Assembly: GCA_024707075.1 (NCBI GenBank)
Contig: JANQAK010000003.1
Coordinates: 1,736,001 to 1,800,000 of the forward strand
Direction: 5' to 3'
DNA from: Afipia sp.
GTDB lineage: Bacteria > Pseudomonadota > Alphaproteobacteria > Rhizobiales > Xanthobacteraceae
DNA: 64,000 nt
The translations under genes and the position numbers were made by a program. Shown in pieces: positions 9,009-17,841 of the stretch; positions within the stretch are counted from its first letter, which is position 1; each line of letters begins with the position of its first letter. Below the pieces are notes generated by a model, which was not told where the DNA came from, did no database searches, and saw only the letters and a list, made by a program, of their open reading frames with translations.

Positions 9009-9881
9009 ATGAAAATCCGCAAAGCCGTCTTCCCCGTCGCCGGTCTCGGCACCCGCTTCCTGCCCGCCACCAAGGCCATGCCGAAGGAAATGCTCACCGT
9101 GGTCGACCGCCCCCTGATCCAGCATGTGGTGGACGAGGCGCTGGAAGCCGGCATCGAGCATCTCGTGTTCGTCACCGGGCGCAACAAGGGCGTGATCGAG
9201 GACCATTTCGACCGGCCCTATGAGCTGGAAGACACGCTGCGCGAACGCAACAAGCTGAAGGAAATGGACATCCTGGAGCGCGACCAGCCGGAAGCCGGCG
9301 CGACCTCGTTCACGCGGCAGCAGGCCCCGCTCGGTCTTGGCCACGCGGTATGGTGCGCGCGCGACATCATCGGCAACGAGCCGTTTGCGGTGCTGCTGCC
9401 GGACGTGCTGGTGAAGCACAAGCCGAGCGGCCTCAAGCAGATGATCGACGCCGCCAACGCGGCGGGCGCGGGCAAGGCCAACATCGTCGCGGTGGAAGAA
9501 GTGCCGATGGATCAGGTCCACATGTACGGCGTGGTCGGCGTCGGCAAGCCCAAAGGCGAGATGTTCGAGCTCAACGGCATGGTCGAGAAGCCGAAGAAGG
9601 AAGTCGCGCCGTCGAACCTCTCGATCACCGGGCGCTACATCCTGCAACCGGAGATCTTCAACATCCTGGAAACACAGGAGCGCGGCGCGGGCGGCGAAAT
9701 CCAGCTCACCGACGCGATGCTCGGCCTCGCCAAGAGCCAGGCATTCTACGGTTTCAAGTTCAAGGGCAAGAGCTACGACTGCGGCTCGAAGTCCGGCTTC
9801 CTCGCCGCCAACATCGCCTATGCGATGGACCGCGACGACCTGCGCGACGAGCTGCGCGCCGAAATGAAGAAATATCTGTGA
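9009..9881 (+). CDS. galU: UTP-glucose-1-phosphate uridylyltransferase
   Basis: A 290-aa nucleotidyltransferase starting MKIRKAVFPVAGLGTRFLPA (nucleotide-binding G-x-G-T-R-x-L-P loop), with PLIQHVVDEALEAGI, TSFTRQQAPLGLGHAVW, PDVLV and YDCGSKSGF motifs all typical of GalU. It makes UDP-glucose from glucose-1-phosphate for polysaccharide, lipopolysaccharide and periplasmic glucan synthesis. This fits the OpgC gene 42 bp downstream, so the pair may be co-transcribed. The ATG at 9009 was chosen because homology starts there. The in-frame upstream extension to 8838 has no family match. Confidence 0.97.
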   Translation: MKIRKAVFPVAGLGTRFLPATKAMPKEMLTVVDRPLIQHVVDEALEAGIEHLVFVTGRNKGVIEDHFDRPYELEDTLRERNKLKEMDILERDQPEAGATSFTRQQAPLGLGHAVWCARDIIGNEPFAVLLPDVLVKHKPSGLKQMIDAANAAGAGKANIVAVEEVPMDQVHMYGVVGVGKPKGEMFELNGMVEKPKKEVAPSNLSITGRYILQPEIFNILETQERGAGGEIQLTDAMLGLAKSQAFYGFKFKGKSYDCGSKSGFLAANIAYAMDRDDLRDELRAEMKKYL

Positions 9882-9923
9882 GCGCGCCGCGCGCCACGCT
9901 CTGCCGCATCACAGGCCGCCGCG

Positions 9924-11075
9924 ATGGCTGACCGCGCCGCGCTCCCGCAATCACACGGCGGGACCGCGACGCAGCCGCGCGACCTGCGGCTCGATCTGTT
10001 CCGCGGCATCGCGCTGTGGTTCATCTTTCTCGATCACATCCCGAACAACATCGGCGAATGGCTGACGCTGCGCAATTACGGCTTCAGCGACACCACCGAA
10101 ATCTTCTTCTTCGTCTCCGGCTATACCTGCGCGCTGGCCTATGGCCGCGACCTGAAGGAACAGGGCTTTCTCCATGCCCTCGCCCGCAGCGTGCGGCGCG
10201 GGCTTGAAATCTACGCCGCGTTCCTGCTGCTGATCGTCGTCTTCGTCTCGATCATCTATGCGGTGAACGGCGCGGACCGCGCGACGCTGGACGACACCAA
10301 CACCGCCGTGCTGTTCGCTGCCCCCGGCAATGCGCTGATGCACGCGGCCCTGCTGCATTACATGCCGGTGAACACCGACGTGCTGCCAACCTTCGCGCTG
10401 CTGCATCTGTTATGCGCGCCGCTGCTGTGGCTGATGTCGCGCGCGGCGACGCTGGTGGCATTCGCCGGATCGCTGGTGCTCTACATTCTGGTGCAGGTCT
10501 CGGGATTCAACCTGACGACGTGGCCGAAGGGCGAATGGTTCTTCAATCCGCTGGCCTGGCAATTGCTGTTCGTGTTCGGCGCATGGGCGGCGATGGGCGG
10601 CGCGCAACGGCTGACGCCGCTGCTGCGCTCGCGCGCGGTCTTCGCGCTGGCCATCTCCTATCTGCTGTTCAGCTTCGCCGTGGTGCTGAGCTGGCATATC
10701 AAGCCGCTGGAAGCCTTCATTCCCGAAGCGATCAAGGCGCTGATCTATCCGATCGACAAGAGCGGCCTCGATCCGCTGCGCGTGCTGCATTTCGCGGCGC
10801 TCGCCGTGGTCGGGCTGCGGCTGATGCCGCACGACTGGCGCTGGCTGAAGTCGCTGCCCGCGCGCGGCGCGATCCGCTGCGGCGAGCAGTCGCTGACGAT
10901 CTATTGCCTCGGCGTGCCGCTGGCCTTTGTCGCGGGCGAAATGCTGAAAGCGTGGTCCGGCGGCATCGCGATGCAGCTTGCGATCAGCGCGCTCGGCGTC
11001 GCGGTCATGATCGCGGTGGCGACGCTGATGACGGCGACGGAAAAGGCGGCGGGCGGACGGCCGAAGCTGTTTTAG
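9924..11075 (+). CDS. opgC: OpgC-family acyltransferase (osmoregulated periplasmic glucan modification)
   Basis: A 383-aa polytopic membrane protein with about ten hydrophobic segments. The start region RDLRLDLFRGIALWFIFLDHIPNN and SDTTEIFFFVSGYTCALAYG are diagnostic of OpgC, an acyltransferase-3-like family that transfers succinyl groups onto periplasmic glucans. The position just downstream of galU fits, since UDP-glucose is the glucan precursor. Location is the inner membrane. The segment after its stop (11076-11278) shows no gene and is the border to an AT-rich accessory region. Confidence 0.9.
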   Translation: MADRAALPQSHGGTATQPRDLRLDLFRGIALWFIFLDHIPNNIGEWLTLRNYGFSDTTEIFFFVSGYTCALAYGRDLKEQGFLHALARSVRRGLEIYAAFLLLIVVFVSIIYAVNGADRATLDDTNTAVLFAAPGNALMHAALLHYMPVNTDVLPTFALLHLLCAPLLWLMSRAATLVAFAGSLVLYILVQVSGFNLTTWPKGEWFFNPLAWQLLFVFGAWAAMGGAQRLTPLLRSRAVFALAISYLLFSFAVVLSWHIKPLEAFIPEAIKALIYPIDKSGLDPLRVLHFAALAVVGLRLMPHDWRWLKSLPARGAIRCGEQSLTIYCLGVPLAFVAGEMLKAWSGGIAMQLAISALGVAVMIAVATLMTATEKAAGGRPKLF

Positions 11076-11278
11076 GGGCGCACGCGCCGGGAACAGGTGA
11101 GACGAAGCGCTTAACCGTGCGTTGGTGCCGCAGGGCGAGCCCGGCAAAAGAAGCTGCGTCCATCATCCCCGTTGCGGCCGGTTGTCACCCGGCGAATGCG
11201 CAGGATAACGTGGAGGGACGGGAGAGGTTCAGAAGCGAGAGCCTCACCAACTCCGTCGGTGCTAGCGATATCCGTGCG

Positions 11279-11503
11279 TCACTTAGACAAGTATTCGCTG
11301 GTTATCCAGTTCCAACCTTCCAAGTCGGAGACTCGTTTGTGATAACGGCCGCCGAAGTCCTTTAATGCGGCCTCAAACTGAACCATAACCAAAACCGCAT
11401 CGCTCATTTGGGGCAGCGCCTCGTCATCAAGTCTGTCGAGATACTTTCCCGTCGGCTCACTTTTAAGAATTATAAGCAAATCATCGAGAACACGGTTCAC
11501 CAT
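11279..11503 (-). CDS. Small AT-rich hypothetical protein next to IS630
   Basis: The ATG at 11503 is preceded by AAGG with 5-nt spacing and gives 74 aa (MVNRVLDDLLIILKSEPTG...ITSEYLSK), acidic and probably helical. I do not recognise it. The open frame continues upstream into the insertion sequence, so it is either a complete gene whose promoter was separated by IS630 or the C-terminal remnant of a longer gene. Base composition matches the AT-rich genes at 12658-14681 and not the surrounding core genes. It points the same way, so the four genes were probably one cassette before IS insertion. Confidence 0.5.
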   Translation of the reverse strand: MVNRVLDDLLIILKSEPTGKYLDRLDDEALPQMSDAVLVMVQFEAALKDFGGRYHKRVSDLEGWNWITSEYLSK

Positions 11504-11513
11504 TTTGACCTTA

Positions 11514-12646
11514 TACCAAGTCTCGCTGATCAGAACCCGTGCGCCCATTGGCGCAGTCCGATGGACATGATCTTCCAGGGGCGGTCGACAAGGGTATTCC
11601 AAGCGTAGCAGCAGTGATCGACGATATCGTCGTAGGATTTGAAGACGCGGTTCGAGAGCCAGTTGTCACGCATATACTGCCAGATGTTTTCAACGGGATT
11701 AAGTTCAGGGCATTTCGGCGGCAGGGCGAGGATGGTGATGTTGGCGGGAATGAGCAATCTTGCTGACAGATGCCATCCGGCCTGATCGACGAGGAGGACG
11801 GCATGGGCTCCTGGTGCGACCGCTTTGGCGATTTCCGCGAGGTGCAGGTTCATCGCTTCGATATTGCAGGAGGGCAGGATCAGAGCCGCGCCCTTGCCCT
11901 GTTTCGGGCAGATGGCACCAAAGATATAGGTCGATGCGGTTCGCTGATCTTGCGGAGCGCTCGGGCGAGTCCCGCGTTTGGCCCACCTGCGGGTGATCTT
12001 GTTCTTCTGGCCGATACGAGCCTCGTCCTGGAACCAAATTTCTATCTTGCCGACATCGATTGCGTTTTCGCGCGCGACTTCATCCAGGCGCGCTGGGAAC
12101 TTTTTTTAAAATCCTCGATGGCTCCCTCGGCCTGCGCATGATGGCGCGGTCGGGCTGAGAGCTTTCGGTAACCCATCGCGCGAAGCTCCCGGCTCAGCGT
12201 CTGCTTGGCGACCGTGATGCGGAACTCCTCGTATATCCATTGCGAAAGATCAATCAGCCGCCAGCGCACGACACCGTGGATCGCCGGGATCGGGCCGCTC
12301 TCGATCATCCGCACAATCGCCTGGCGTTGCACATCATTGAGCCTCGAGGGTTGACCGGGCGATTTGCCGTCAAGCAGGCCGGCAGCACCCCGCGCATTGA
12401 ACCGCATCACCCAGTCCCGGATGATCTGTAGCGTCACGCCGCCAATCCTCGCCGCCTCGGTGCGGGTCGCCCCATCGTAAATCGCCGCCAGCGCCAAAAG
12501 CCGCCGAGCCTGCGGGCCATCCTTCGTCTTCCTCGCAAGTGCGCGCAGTTGAGATGCCGTGAAATCCCCGCGCAACGATACTGGAATGGACATGACGAAC
12601 CTCCATCGTTCGCCACCAATGAATCAGAGCGAAACTGATTTGGGAA
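11514..12646 (-). mobile_element. IS630-family insertion sequence
   Basis: About 1.13 kb containing a two-frame IS630 transposase. The ends are placed from a weak inverted similarity: CCAAGTCTCGCTGAT at 11516-11530 against CCCAAATCAGTTTCGCTCTGAT read inward from 12644 on the other strand. TA lies at the left border, but a clear TA duplication is not visible at the right, so the ends may be degraded or misplaced by a few bases. It separates the AT-rich gene at 11279-11503 from the rest of the cassette. Confidence 0.7.
11530..12593 (-). CDS. IS630 transposase, two frames joined by predicted -1 frameshift
   Basis: The first frame (12593 to 12042) has a helix-turn-helix domain (GATRTEAARIGGVTLQIIRDWV) and ends 20 codons past a run of seven A (12107-12101). 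The second frame, one base back, continues KFPARLDEVARENAIDVGKIEIWFQDEARIGQ to a stop at 11530. The DDE triad is split as D in IWFQDEARIG, D in VLLVDQAGWH and E in PELNPVENIWQYM, all in the second frame. So an active enzyme needs -1 slippage on A AAA AAA, which is a known expression mode for many IS630 members. Both frames look intact. The joined product would be about 350 aa. Confidence 0.85.
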
Positions 12647-12657
12647 TCGTCAACGAG

Positions 12658-12837
12658 TCACAATTTCTGAGATTTGGTATTACTACTGCTCATAGTAGCT
12701 TCTGGCTTTTTCTTAGACAGGTCCTTTACTTCCTCCAATAGACTTTTGAAGATTCCGTTGCTTGAGTGGTAGATATCGACAAATGCTTGTGTTGTGACGT
12801 GCTCAAATTTCTTTTTTAATCGGGAGTTAGCTGACAT
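12658..12837 (-). CDS. Small Lys/Ser-rich hypothetical protein of the AT-rich cassette
   Basis: An ATG at 12837, three bases after the stop of the upstream gene (12841-12843), opens a 59-aa frame: MSANSRLKKKFEHVTTQAF..., then a helical stretch (IFKSLLEEVKDLSKKK) and a Ser-rich tail. I do not recognise it. Its tight spacing to the preceding gene and shared low GC support a real operon member. The IS630 right end begins about 11 bp after its stop codon, so its C-terminus appears intact. Confidence 0.5.
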   Translation of the reverse strand: MSANSRLKKKFEHVTTQAFVDIYHSSNGIFKSLLEEVKDLSKKKPEATMSSSNTKSQKL

Positions 12838-12840
12838 CGC

Positions 12841-13239
12841 CTACTTGTCTCCAATTCGAGTGGGCGGAGCAGCAGGAATATCGCTCGCTTCGCCAGAAAG
12901 CAGGTATTTCCATCCGCCAGACAACACAACATTGTCCGACCTATATCGCTCAGCCTGCTCGTTATATTGGGTGAGTATCATCGTAATATCACTGTTGGTG
13001 GGCATGTCGTCGGAGTCAAATTCTTCAAACTCATCGAAAGGACGATAACCCGCTTCCAGTATCGAATTTCCCGCCACAATAACTTTATTTATCAGCTTGA
13101 TCTTAAACGCGTTGACAGGATCATTTGGTGATTTTTTTGCCAATTGTGAGATTTCTGAATGTAAGCCGGATAACTGGCCTATCAATCGTTCAAGCGCCTC
13201 GACTTCTTCTTTGCTCTCCATCACAGCTCCTACGGGCAC
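12841..13239 (-). CDS. Acidic small hypothetical protein of the AT-rich cassette
   Basis: The frame opens at 13239, with a more likely start at the ATG for MESKEEVEALERLIG at 13221, because the first six codons overlap the upstream gene's end. The product is about 126-132 aa, acidic, with an N-terminal coiled-coil-like helix (EEVEALERLIGQLSGLHSEISQLAKK), a central FDEFEEFDSDD stretch and a C-terminal SGGWKYLLSG. No family is recognised. It overlaps the nuclease-like gene by 10 nt (or sits just after it, with the shorter start). This suggests co-expression as an accessory or antagonist subunit, which is inference. Confidence 0.6.
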   Translation of the reverse strand: MPVGAVMESKEEVEALERLIGQLSGLHSEISQLAKKSPNDPVNAFKIKLINKVIVAGNSILEAGYRPFDEFEEFDSDDMPTNSDITMILTQYNEQAERYRSDNVVLSGGWKYLLSGEASDIPAAPPTRIGDK

Positions 13240-14681
13240 GCCCTACGAAATTCGACATACTTCTTTTTAATTACATCAAGAGCTTCGCGCTGCTTGCTTT
13301 CAAAAACTTCAACCATTTGCGCGATGTCTGCGTCAGTTAGAGCAACTATTGCCCTGCGCTGACCAGCCCACAAATCGATCGTTCTCTGAAATTCGGCCCT
13401 TTTCAGCGGATGCCGCGTGACGAGCACTCCAAACTTGCCAAGATCATCAGTCAAATATCGATTAAGTTGATCGATGTGCTCGCGTTCGACGGCTTTTACA
13501 TTCTTCATTTCCATCGTAATTTGCCGCGAACCGTAGTCAGCGAGCAACTCCTGCAAGAATTCATTTGCGCGCGTATTGTAGAAAATGAGATCTCGAATAC
13601 TCACACCACTTTCTGTGCGAGCTTGAGCTTGGGCAAAATCCAGATTTGGATAAAGAAGAGAGGGAAGAAGCTGCCCTAAAGCATCTTCGTATTGCCTATC
13701 AGCACTATCCGTTTTTCCTGTCGGCAGTTTCTTGATCAGTTCAAATTTGCGTTTCGCCGATGTGACAGGAATCTGAGAAAATAGTGGATCGTTCGCGCAA
13801 TCCTCAAACGTCCTCTCTTTCGCTGTAACATAATCCTCGACGACGTCGTAGTGATTGCGGTTGTAGTTCAAGACCTCAACTCTGTTGAGTTCTTCAGCTG
13901 CATGAGCGATCTCATCCTGTGGGCAATACTTCGCAAAATAGTCATCGTAATTGATCCAAGGCGTAAACCTCAACCAGCGTTTTGGTACGAAAATGATCGG
14001 CTTGCCGTCGATCGGATTTATCGGAACACTGACTCCATCTTCTGATTCGAATTCATTTTTGCGGTAATTGTAAACGTTCTCAACACGGCAAACGGCGGTT
14101 GGAATTCCCAATCTTGCGCATTGGTCAGTTGTAAAATCGATCAGAAATGATTTGAGAAAACTACAGCTGATGTCGCTGACGCGATCCTTCGAAATACCGT
14201 CTACATAGAATTGTATCTCTTCAAAGTGCCGGAATCCGCGTTGAGCATATTGAGGTAGTCGTTTGAAGAGTGAAATAATCTCCGATGCCTTTTCTCTTCC
14301 AACGCGCTTGCCTTTTCGCTTGGCAGAAGAACCTAGCCCTACCTCATCACATTCTGATGCAACTATTAGAATTGAGATTGCTTTCTCTTCTTCGCCATTC
14401 TTCGACAAGTATCCAAGATTATTGAATCCATTGATGAGCGAGGTGTGCAAGGCTTGATCTTGCTGTGAAGGCGACCGCCACAACATGAATGGATCTAAGT
14501 AAAGAGGAATGTCTTCATCAAAAAAAGGAATCGCGAAATCAAGCTCCGCTTGAGGCATTCGTATGCCGTGATAATCCGTGAGCCTTGGGCGAACTAGCAA
14601 ATGAGAATCCCTTAGTCGTTCAGCCTCATCTAACGCGAGTCTTTGAAAAAATCCCAATTGTCCGATTGCTACTTGACGCAA
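13230..14681 (-). CDS. Putative PD-(D/E)XK nuclease-like protein of an accessory cassette
   Basis: A frame of up to 483 codons in low-GC DNA. The start is ambiguous: TTG at 14681 has AAGGGG directly against it, an internal TTG at 14600 has AAGGGA at good spacing, and ATG at 14558 begins MPQAELDFAIPFFDEDIPLY. The C-terminal third has the order YEDALGQLLPSLLYP, SGVSIRDLIFYN and ITMEMKNVKAVEREHIDQLNRYL. The D...E-x-K spacing and following helix resemble a PD-(D/E)XK endonuclease core (candidate D in SIRDLIF, E-M-K). The N-terminal two thirds match nothing I recognise. This looks like a defence- or conflict-type effector, but no function is proven. Confidence 0.6.
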   Translation of the reverse strand: MRQVAIGQLGFFQRLALDEAERLRDSHLLVRPRLTDYHGIRMPQAELDFAIPFFDEDIPLYLDPFMLWRSPSQQDQALHTSLINGFNNLGYLSKNGEEEKAISILIVASECDEVGLGSSAKRKGKRVGREKASEIISLFKRLPQYAQRGFRHFEEIQFYVDGISKDRVSDISCSFLKSFLIDFTTDQCARLGIPTAVCRVENVYNYRKNEFESEDGVSVPINPIDGKPIIFVPKRWLRFTPWINYDDYFAKYCPQDEIAHAAEELNRVEVLNYNRNHYDVVEDYVTAKERTFEDCANDPLFSQIPVTSAKRKFELIKKLPTGKTDSADRQYEDALGQLLPSLLYPNLDFAQAQARTESGVSIRDLIFYNTRANEFLQELLADYGSRQITMEMKNVKAVEREHIDQLNRYLTDDLGKFGVLVTRHPLKRAEFQRTIDLWAGQRRAIVALTDADIAQMVEVFESKQREALDVIKKKYVEFRRACP

Positions 14682-14694
14682 CCCCTTTCTAGGC

Positions 14695-14929
14695 TTATAT
14701 TCCTATTGCTTCGTTCATGAGGGGCGCTTCCGGAGGCGGTCTTGAAGTGGAATGAAGCGCGGCGCCCGCGCGCGTGGTTCGCAGCCATGCTCCCGGGAGG
14801 CTGAGGGTCACCGTCCGGGCTCACTACGGAGCTCTGCCGTTAGCGGCTGGACGAGGTGGCGGACGAAGGCGGAGAAATCCCGCCGGATCAGGGCGCGCCG
14901 CGCCCATCCCCACCCGGAAGTGCGGTCCC
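14695..14929 (+). repeat. Island-border repeat, copy 1 (inverted relative to 19499-19745)
   Basis: Starting at TTATATTCCTATT, this stretch shares with the reverse complement of 19499-19745 the blocks GAGGGGCG, CTCCCGGGAGGC, GTCCGGGCTCACTA, GGAGCTCTGCCGTTAGCGG, CTGGACGAGG, AATCCCGCCGGATCAGGGCG and CGCCGCGCCC. No protein is likely to be encoded here. The AT-rich nuclease gene begins immediately outside its ATATTCC end. Confidence 0.85.
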
Positions 14930-15270
14930 TTCGTCTTAAGACGCCGCAGCGGATGTTTGCCGCAGCTTCGGCTGCGGCGAGGATTCGCGCGTTGCGTATC
15001 GCGCAGGCCTGGGCCGCGCTCACGCGCAACGTTGGTGGAGCGCCGCAAGGCGATGCGCTCTCCGTCAAGCCGCCTTCGCAAGCGGCAAGGCGAAGAGCGA
15101 CGACAACAATGTTGCGCCTTGCGGCGCTCCATTCCCCTCACTCTTTGAGGGGGAAACCAAACGCCCACCCCGCGCATGGCGCGGGAACGATGGCGCGTGG
15201 CTGTTTGAAAGGGGCTGTTTGAAAATCGAATCGGAGTCGAAATGACGCGGGATGCGGACAACACACACGG
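14930..15270. repeat. GC-rich intergenic stretch with a long hairpin
   Basis: No gene is seen. TGGAGCGCCGCAAGGCG (15036-15052) and CGCCTTGCGGCGCTCCA (15115-15131) are reverse complements about 60 bp apart and could form a long stem. Open frames across it have no family resemblance and arise from the high GC content. Confidence 0.6.
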
Positions 15271-15388
15271 CGTCGTCCCCGCGCAGGCGGGGAGCCATAA
15301 CCACCAGCCCTTCGGCGAAGACGTTGCGCGCGCCTCATATTCCTTCAAGCGACAGGGACTATGGGTCCCCGCCTGCGCGGGGACGACC
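15271..15388. repeat. Palindromic repeat type A (CGTCCCC...GGGGACG)
   Basis: The left arm CGTCGTCCCCGCGCAGGCGG and right arm CCGCCTGCGCGGGGACGAC are inverted copies about 80 bp apart, with the conserved inner tags CATAACCACCA and TATGGGTCCCC. Other members lie at 24993-25113, 46659-46780, 51180-51299 and 52902-53020. The stretch from 15389 to 15617 holds no gene, only a further small repeat around CTCGCTTCGCTCGCAACC (15454-15471) and CCCCGCAACAGCGGGG. Confidence 0.85.
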
Positions 15389-15617
15389 GGAGAGACATCA
15401 CGTCCAGGATTGCCCCATCTCGCTTCAGCCGAGGTGGCAAGCGCCCTCACCCGCTCGCTTCGCTCGCAACCTCTCCCCGCAACAGCGGGGCGAGGTAAAG
15501 ACATTCCATCTCACGTTTTTGTGTGGAATTTTGCCGTAACGCCGGGGTCTATTCCGCGTATCTCAGGGACTGGCGAACGCGCCGGTATCCGCCCAAAGAC
15601 CACCGCAGGGGACCATC

Positions 15618-16331
15618 ATGGACCGCACACAATTCCGCCGAGCCGCCCTCGCTTTCACCGCCGCCGGCGTGCTCGCGCTCGGCTGGTTCGCCGCGCCCTC
15701 CCGCGCCGAGGAGGCCTACATCATTCCGCCGCCGGCCAGCGACGTCGCGCCGGCCGAGGGGCTGAAGACCTTCGTGCTCGCGGGCGGCTGCTTCTGGGGC
15801 GTGCAGGGCGTCTATCAGCACACCAAAGGCGTGACCAACGCGGTCTCCGGCTATGCCGGCGGCAAGGCCGACACCGCCAAGTACGACATCGTCGGCAGCG
15901 GCCGCACCGGCCACGCCGAGGCGGTGCAGATCACCTACAATCCGAAGCAGGTGACGCTCGGCAAGCTGCTTCAGATCTATTTCTCGGTGGCGCACGATCC
16001 GACCCAGCTCAACCGCCAGGGCCCGGACTCCGGCACGCAGTATCGCTCCACCGTGTTCACCTCGGACCCGGCCGAGCGCAAGGTGGTGGAAGCCTATATC
16101 GCGCAGCTCAACGCGGCGAAGGTGTACCGCTCGAAGATCGCCACCACGCTCGAGCCGTTGCAGGGGTTCTATCCGGCGGAGGAATATCACCAGGACTACC
16201 TGACGCTGCACCCCGGCCAGCCTTATATTGTGATCAACGATTTGCCGAAGATCGAGAACCTGAAGAAGATCTTCGCGGAGAACTATCGCGAGAAGCCGGC
16301 ACTGGTGCGCGACGCGCGCGCCTCGAACTGA
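15618..16331 (+). CDS. msrA: Peptide-methionine (S)-S-oxide reductase, exported
   Basis: A 237-aa MsrA. The first 30 residues ([24 protein letters not shown]...PSRA) form a signal sequence with twin arginines, so the enzyme is probably periplasmic. The catalytic site [13 protein letters not shown] (Cys58) is followed by [26 protein letters not shown] and [15 protein letters not shown]. It reduces methionine-S-sulfoxide in oxidised proteins. msrB follows after 31 bp on the same strand, so the pair covers both sulfoxide epimers. The start with MDRTQ is preferred because it gives a complete export signal. Confidence 0.95.
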   Translation: MDRTQFRRAALAFTAAGVLALGWFAAPSRAEEAYIIPPPASDVAPAEGLKTFVLAGGCFWGVQGVYQHTKGVTNAVSGYAGGKADTAKYDIVGSGRTGHAEAVQITYNPKQVTLGKLLQIYFSVAHDPTQLNRQGPDSGTQYRSTVFTSDPAERKVVEAYIAQLNAAKVYRSKIATTLEPLQGFYPAEEYHQDYLTLHPGQPYIVINDLPKIENLKKIFAENYREKPALVRDARASN

Positions 16332-16362
16332 TCGCGATCAACCAACAGGAAGAGGAGCGACA

Positions 16363-16782
16363 ATGACGACCATCAGGACGAAGCCCGGCTCCGGCACCGT
16401 CGAGAAATCCGAGAGCGAGTGGCGCAAGGAGCTGACGCCGATGCAGTACGCCGTGCTGCGCGAGAAGGCGACCGAGCGGCCGTTCACCGGCGAGTATGAC
16501 CACTCGTTCGAACCGGGCACCTATGTCTGCGCCGGCTGCGGCACCACGCTGTTCGAATCCGACGCCAAGTTCGATTCCGGCTGCGGCTGGCCGGCGTTCT
16601 CCGCCCCCGCCGACGGCGGCGCGGTGGCCGAGGAGCGCGACGTCTCCCACGGCATGGTGCGCACCGAAGTGCTGTGCGCGACATGCAACGGCCACCTCGG
16701 TCATGTGTTCGAGGACGGCCCCGGCCCCACCGGGTTGCGCTACTGCATCAACTCGGCCGCGCTGAAACATTCGCCGAAGTAA
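16363..16782 (+). CDS. msrB: Peptide-methionine (R)-S-oxide reductase
   Basis: A 139-aa MsrB with the zinc-binding CxxC pairs at residues 56/59 (CAGC) and 105/108 (CATC) and the catalytic Cys128 in [10 protein letters not shown]. The block SGCGWPAF is also typical. There is no signal peptide, so unlike the upstream MsrA it appears cytoplasmic. It reduces methionine-R-sulfoxide. An RBS (AGGAAGAGGAGCGACA, 16348-16362) lies directly upstream. It is likely co-transcribed with msrA. Confidence 0.96.
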   Translation: MTTIRTKPGSGTVEKSESEWRKELTPMQYAVLREKATERPFTGEYDHSFEPGTYVCAGCGTTLFESDAKFDSGCGWPAFSAPADGGAVAEERDVSHGMVRTEVLCATCNGHLGHVFEDGPGPTGLRYCINSAALKHSPK

Positions 16783-16917
16783 ATCGCAGCTCTTGCAAAG
16801 GTGACATGCGCGACGTGCGGCCTTGCCGCGCGCCGCCCGTGACCTATGTGACGGGTCCGCTCGCGTCCCAACAACAAGAAACGCGCCCAGACGACTTGGC
16901 TCCTCAGGAAATTCCGC

Positions 16918-17310
16918 ATGTCCGCCCGCTCGCGCCAGATCGTTCTGGCCATCGGCCTCACCGGCCTTCTGATCGACGCCGTCGCCTCCCACCCCTCCTT
17001 CGCGGTGAACAGGGTGACGCTGTTCAGGGTGGTGACGCCGCAGAACGAAATCGTGATCGGGATCACCAAGGCCGAGCTGGCGGCGATGCAGGGCAAGACC
17101 GCGGAGGCAGTGACGAAGGTGCTCAACGACGTTGGCGAGTTGCAGGTCTGGCAATACGAGACCAGGGCCGGAACCAGCGGCGCGCTGGAAGAGGCGCCAA
17201 TCCGCAAGGTCGCCGTCGCGGCCGGCCCCGCCACCCGCATCGAGCCTTACACCACGGCCCGCACGATTCTCCCGATCACTGATGAAATCATGATCGAGGC
17301 GATCCGCTAG
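16918..17310 (+). CDS. Hypothetical exported protein
   Basis: A 130-aa protein with an N-terminal hydrophobic segment (IVLAIGLTGLLIDAVASHPSFA) that reads as a signal peptide, followed by a small domain of about 100 residues (VNRVTLFRVVTPQNEIVIGITKAELAAM...IRKVAVAAGPATRIEPYTTARTILP). The family is not one I can name. High GC and clear third-position bias fit the host, so it is probably a conserved small periplasmic protein. It lies downstream of msrB on the same strand but 135 bp away. Confidence 0.75.
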   Translation: MSARSRQIVLAIGLTGLLIDAVASHPSFAVNRVTLFRVVTPQNEIVIGITKAELAAMQGKTAEAVTKVLNDVGELQVWQYETRAGTSGALEEAPIRKVAVAAGPATRIEPYTTARTILPITDEIMIEAIR

Positions 17311-17394
17311 CGCGCCGGCAGGAACCGAAGTGGGGCGAAGCGCTTGTCTTGCCGGAAGGCTGCGGCGCTCATGCCGGGGCCGCGGAGGCGCACC

Positions 17395-17559
17395 ATGTCC
17401 ATCGGACTGATACTCGTCATCATCCTGATCATCTTTTTGCTCGGCGGTTTCAGCGGCCGTTTCGGCGGCTACGGTTACGGCCTCGGCCACGGCGGAATGG
17501 GCATCGGCGGCACCATTCTGGTCATCCTCGTCATCCTGCTGCTGCTCGGCAAAATCTGA
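17395..17559 (+). CDS. DUF3309-type small membrane protein
   Basis: The ATG at 17395 gives 54 aa: MSIGLILVIILIIFLLGGFSGRF, a Gly/Tyr-rich middle (GGYGYGLGHGGMG), then TILVILVILLLLGKI. The two hydrophobic segments around a Gly-rich turn match the small DUF3309 family common in Rhizobiales. GCGGAGGCG upstream is a plausible RBS. The longer frame from 17344 adds a non-conserved basic stretch, so the short start is used. Function is unknown, and it is membrane-inserted. Confidence 0.75.
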   Translation: MSIGLILVIILIIFLLGGFSGRFGGYGYGLGHGGMGIGGTILVILVILLLLGKI

Positions 17560-17841
17560 CAAAATCGCGAGCGTCCGGAGGGATCCGGCGCCCTGCGAAC
17601 CCGCGTCCTCGGCGGCGCGGATTTCCGCGTCGGCTAGGACCTTGAAATTAAAGCATTTATTCAGACCGCTCCCGGCCGCCAGATGCCGTTCATCATAGCC
17701 CCCATGACGGGTCGCAATTGGCGAAAAAAGGCCTATATTAGAGTCTGTTCTGGAATGAATGGCCCGGGCCGCACGGCACGCACGACGGACTCGTCCCCCG
17801 GCTGCATTTTTCATCGACACCACATCAAGAAGGCCGAGATC

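Noticed and set aside
11408..11608. Forward frame between the AT-rich gene and IS630
   Set aside because: It is antisense to the 74-aa gene and runs into the insertion sequence, with no RBS.
12559..12741. Forward 60-codon frame at the right end of IS630
   Set aside because: It crosses the insertion-sequence border and overlaps the 59-aa gene on the other strand.
14752..15222. Open frames in the border repeat and hairpin region
   Set aside because: They arise from repeat DNA that occurs in inverted form elsewhere. Frames differ between copies, so no protein is conserved.
15242..16366. 374-codon forward frame overlapping msrA
   Set aside because: The first part is type A repeat and the rest is a shadow of msrA.
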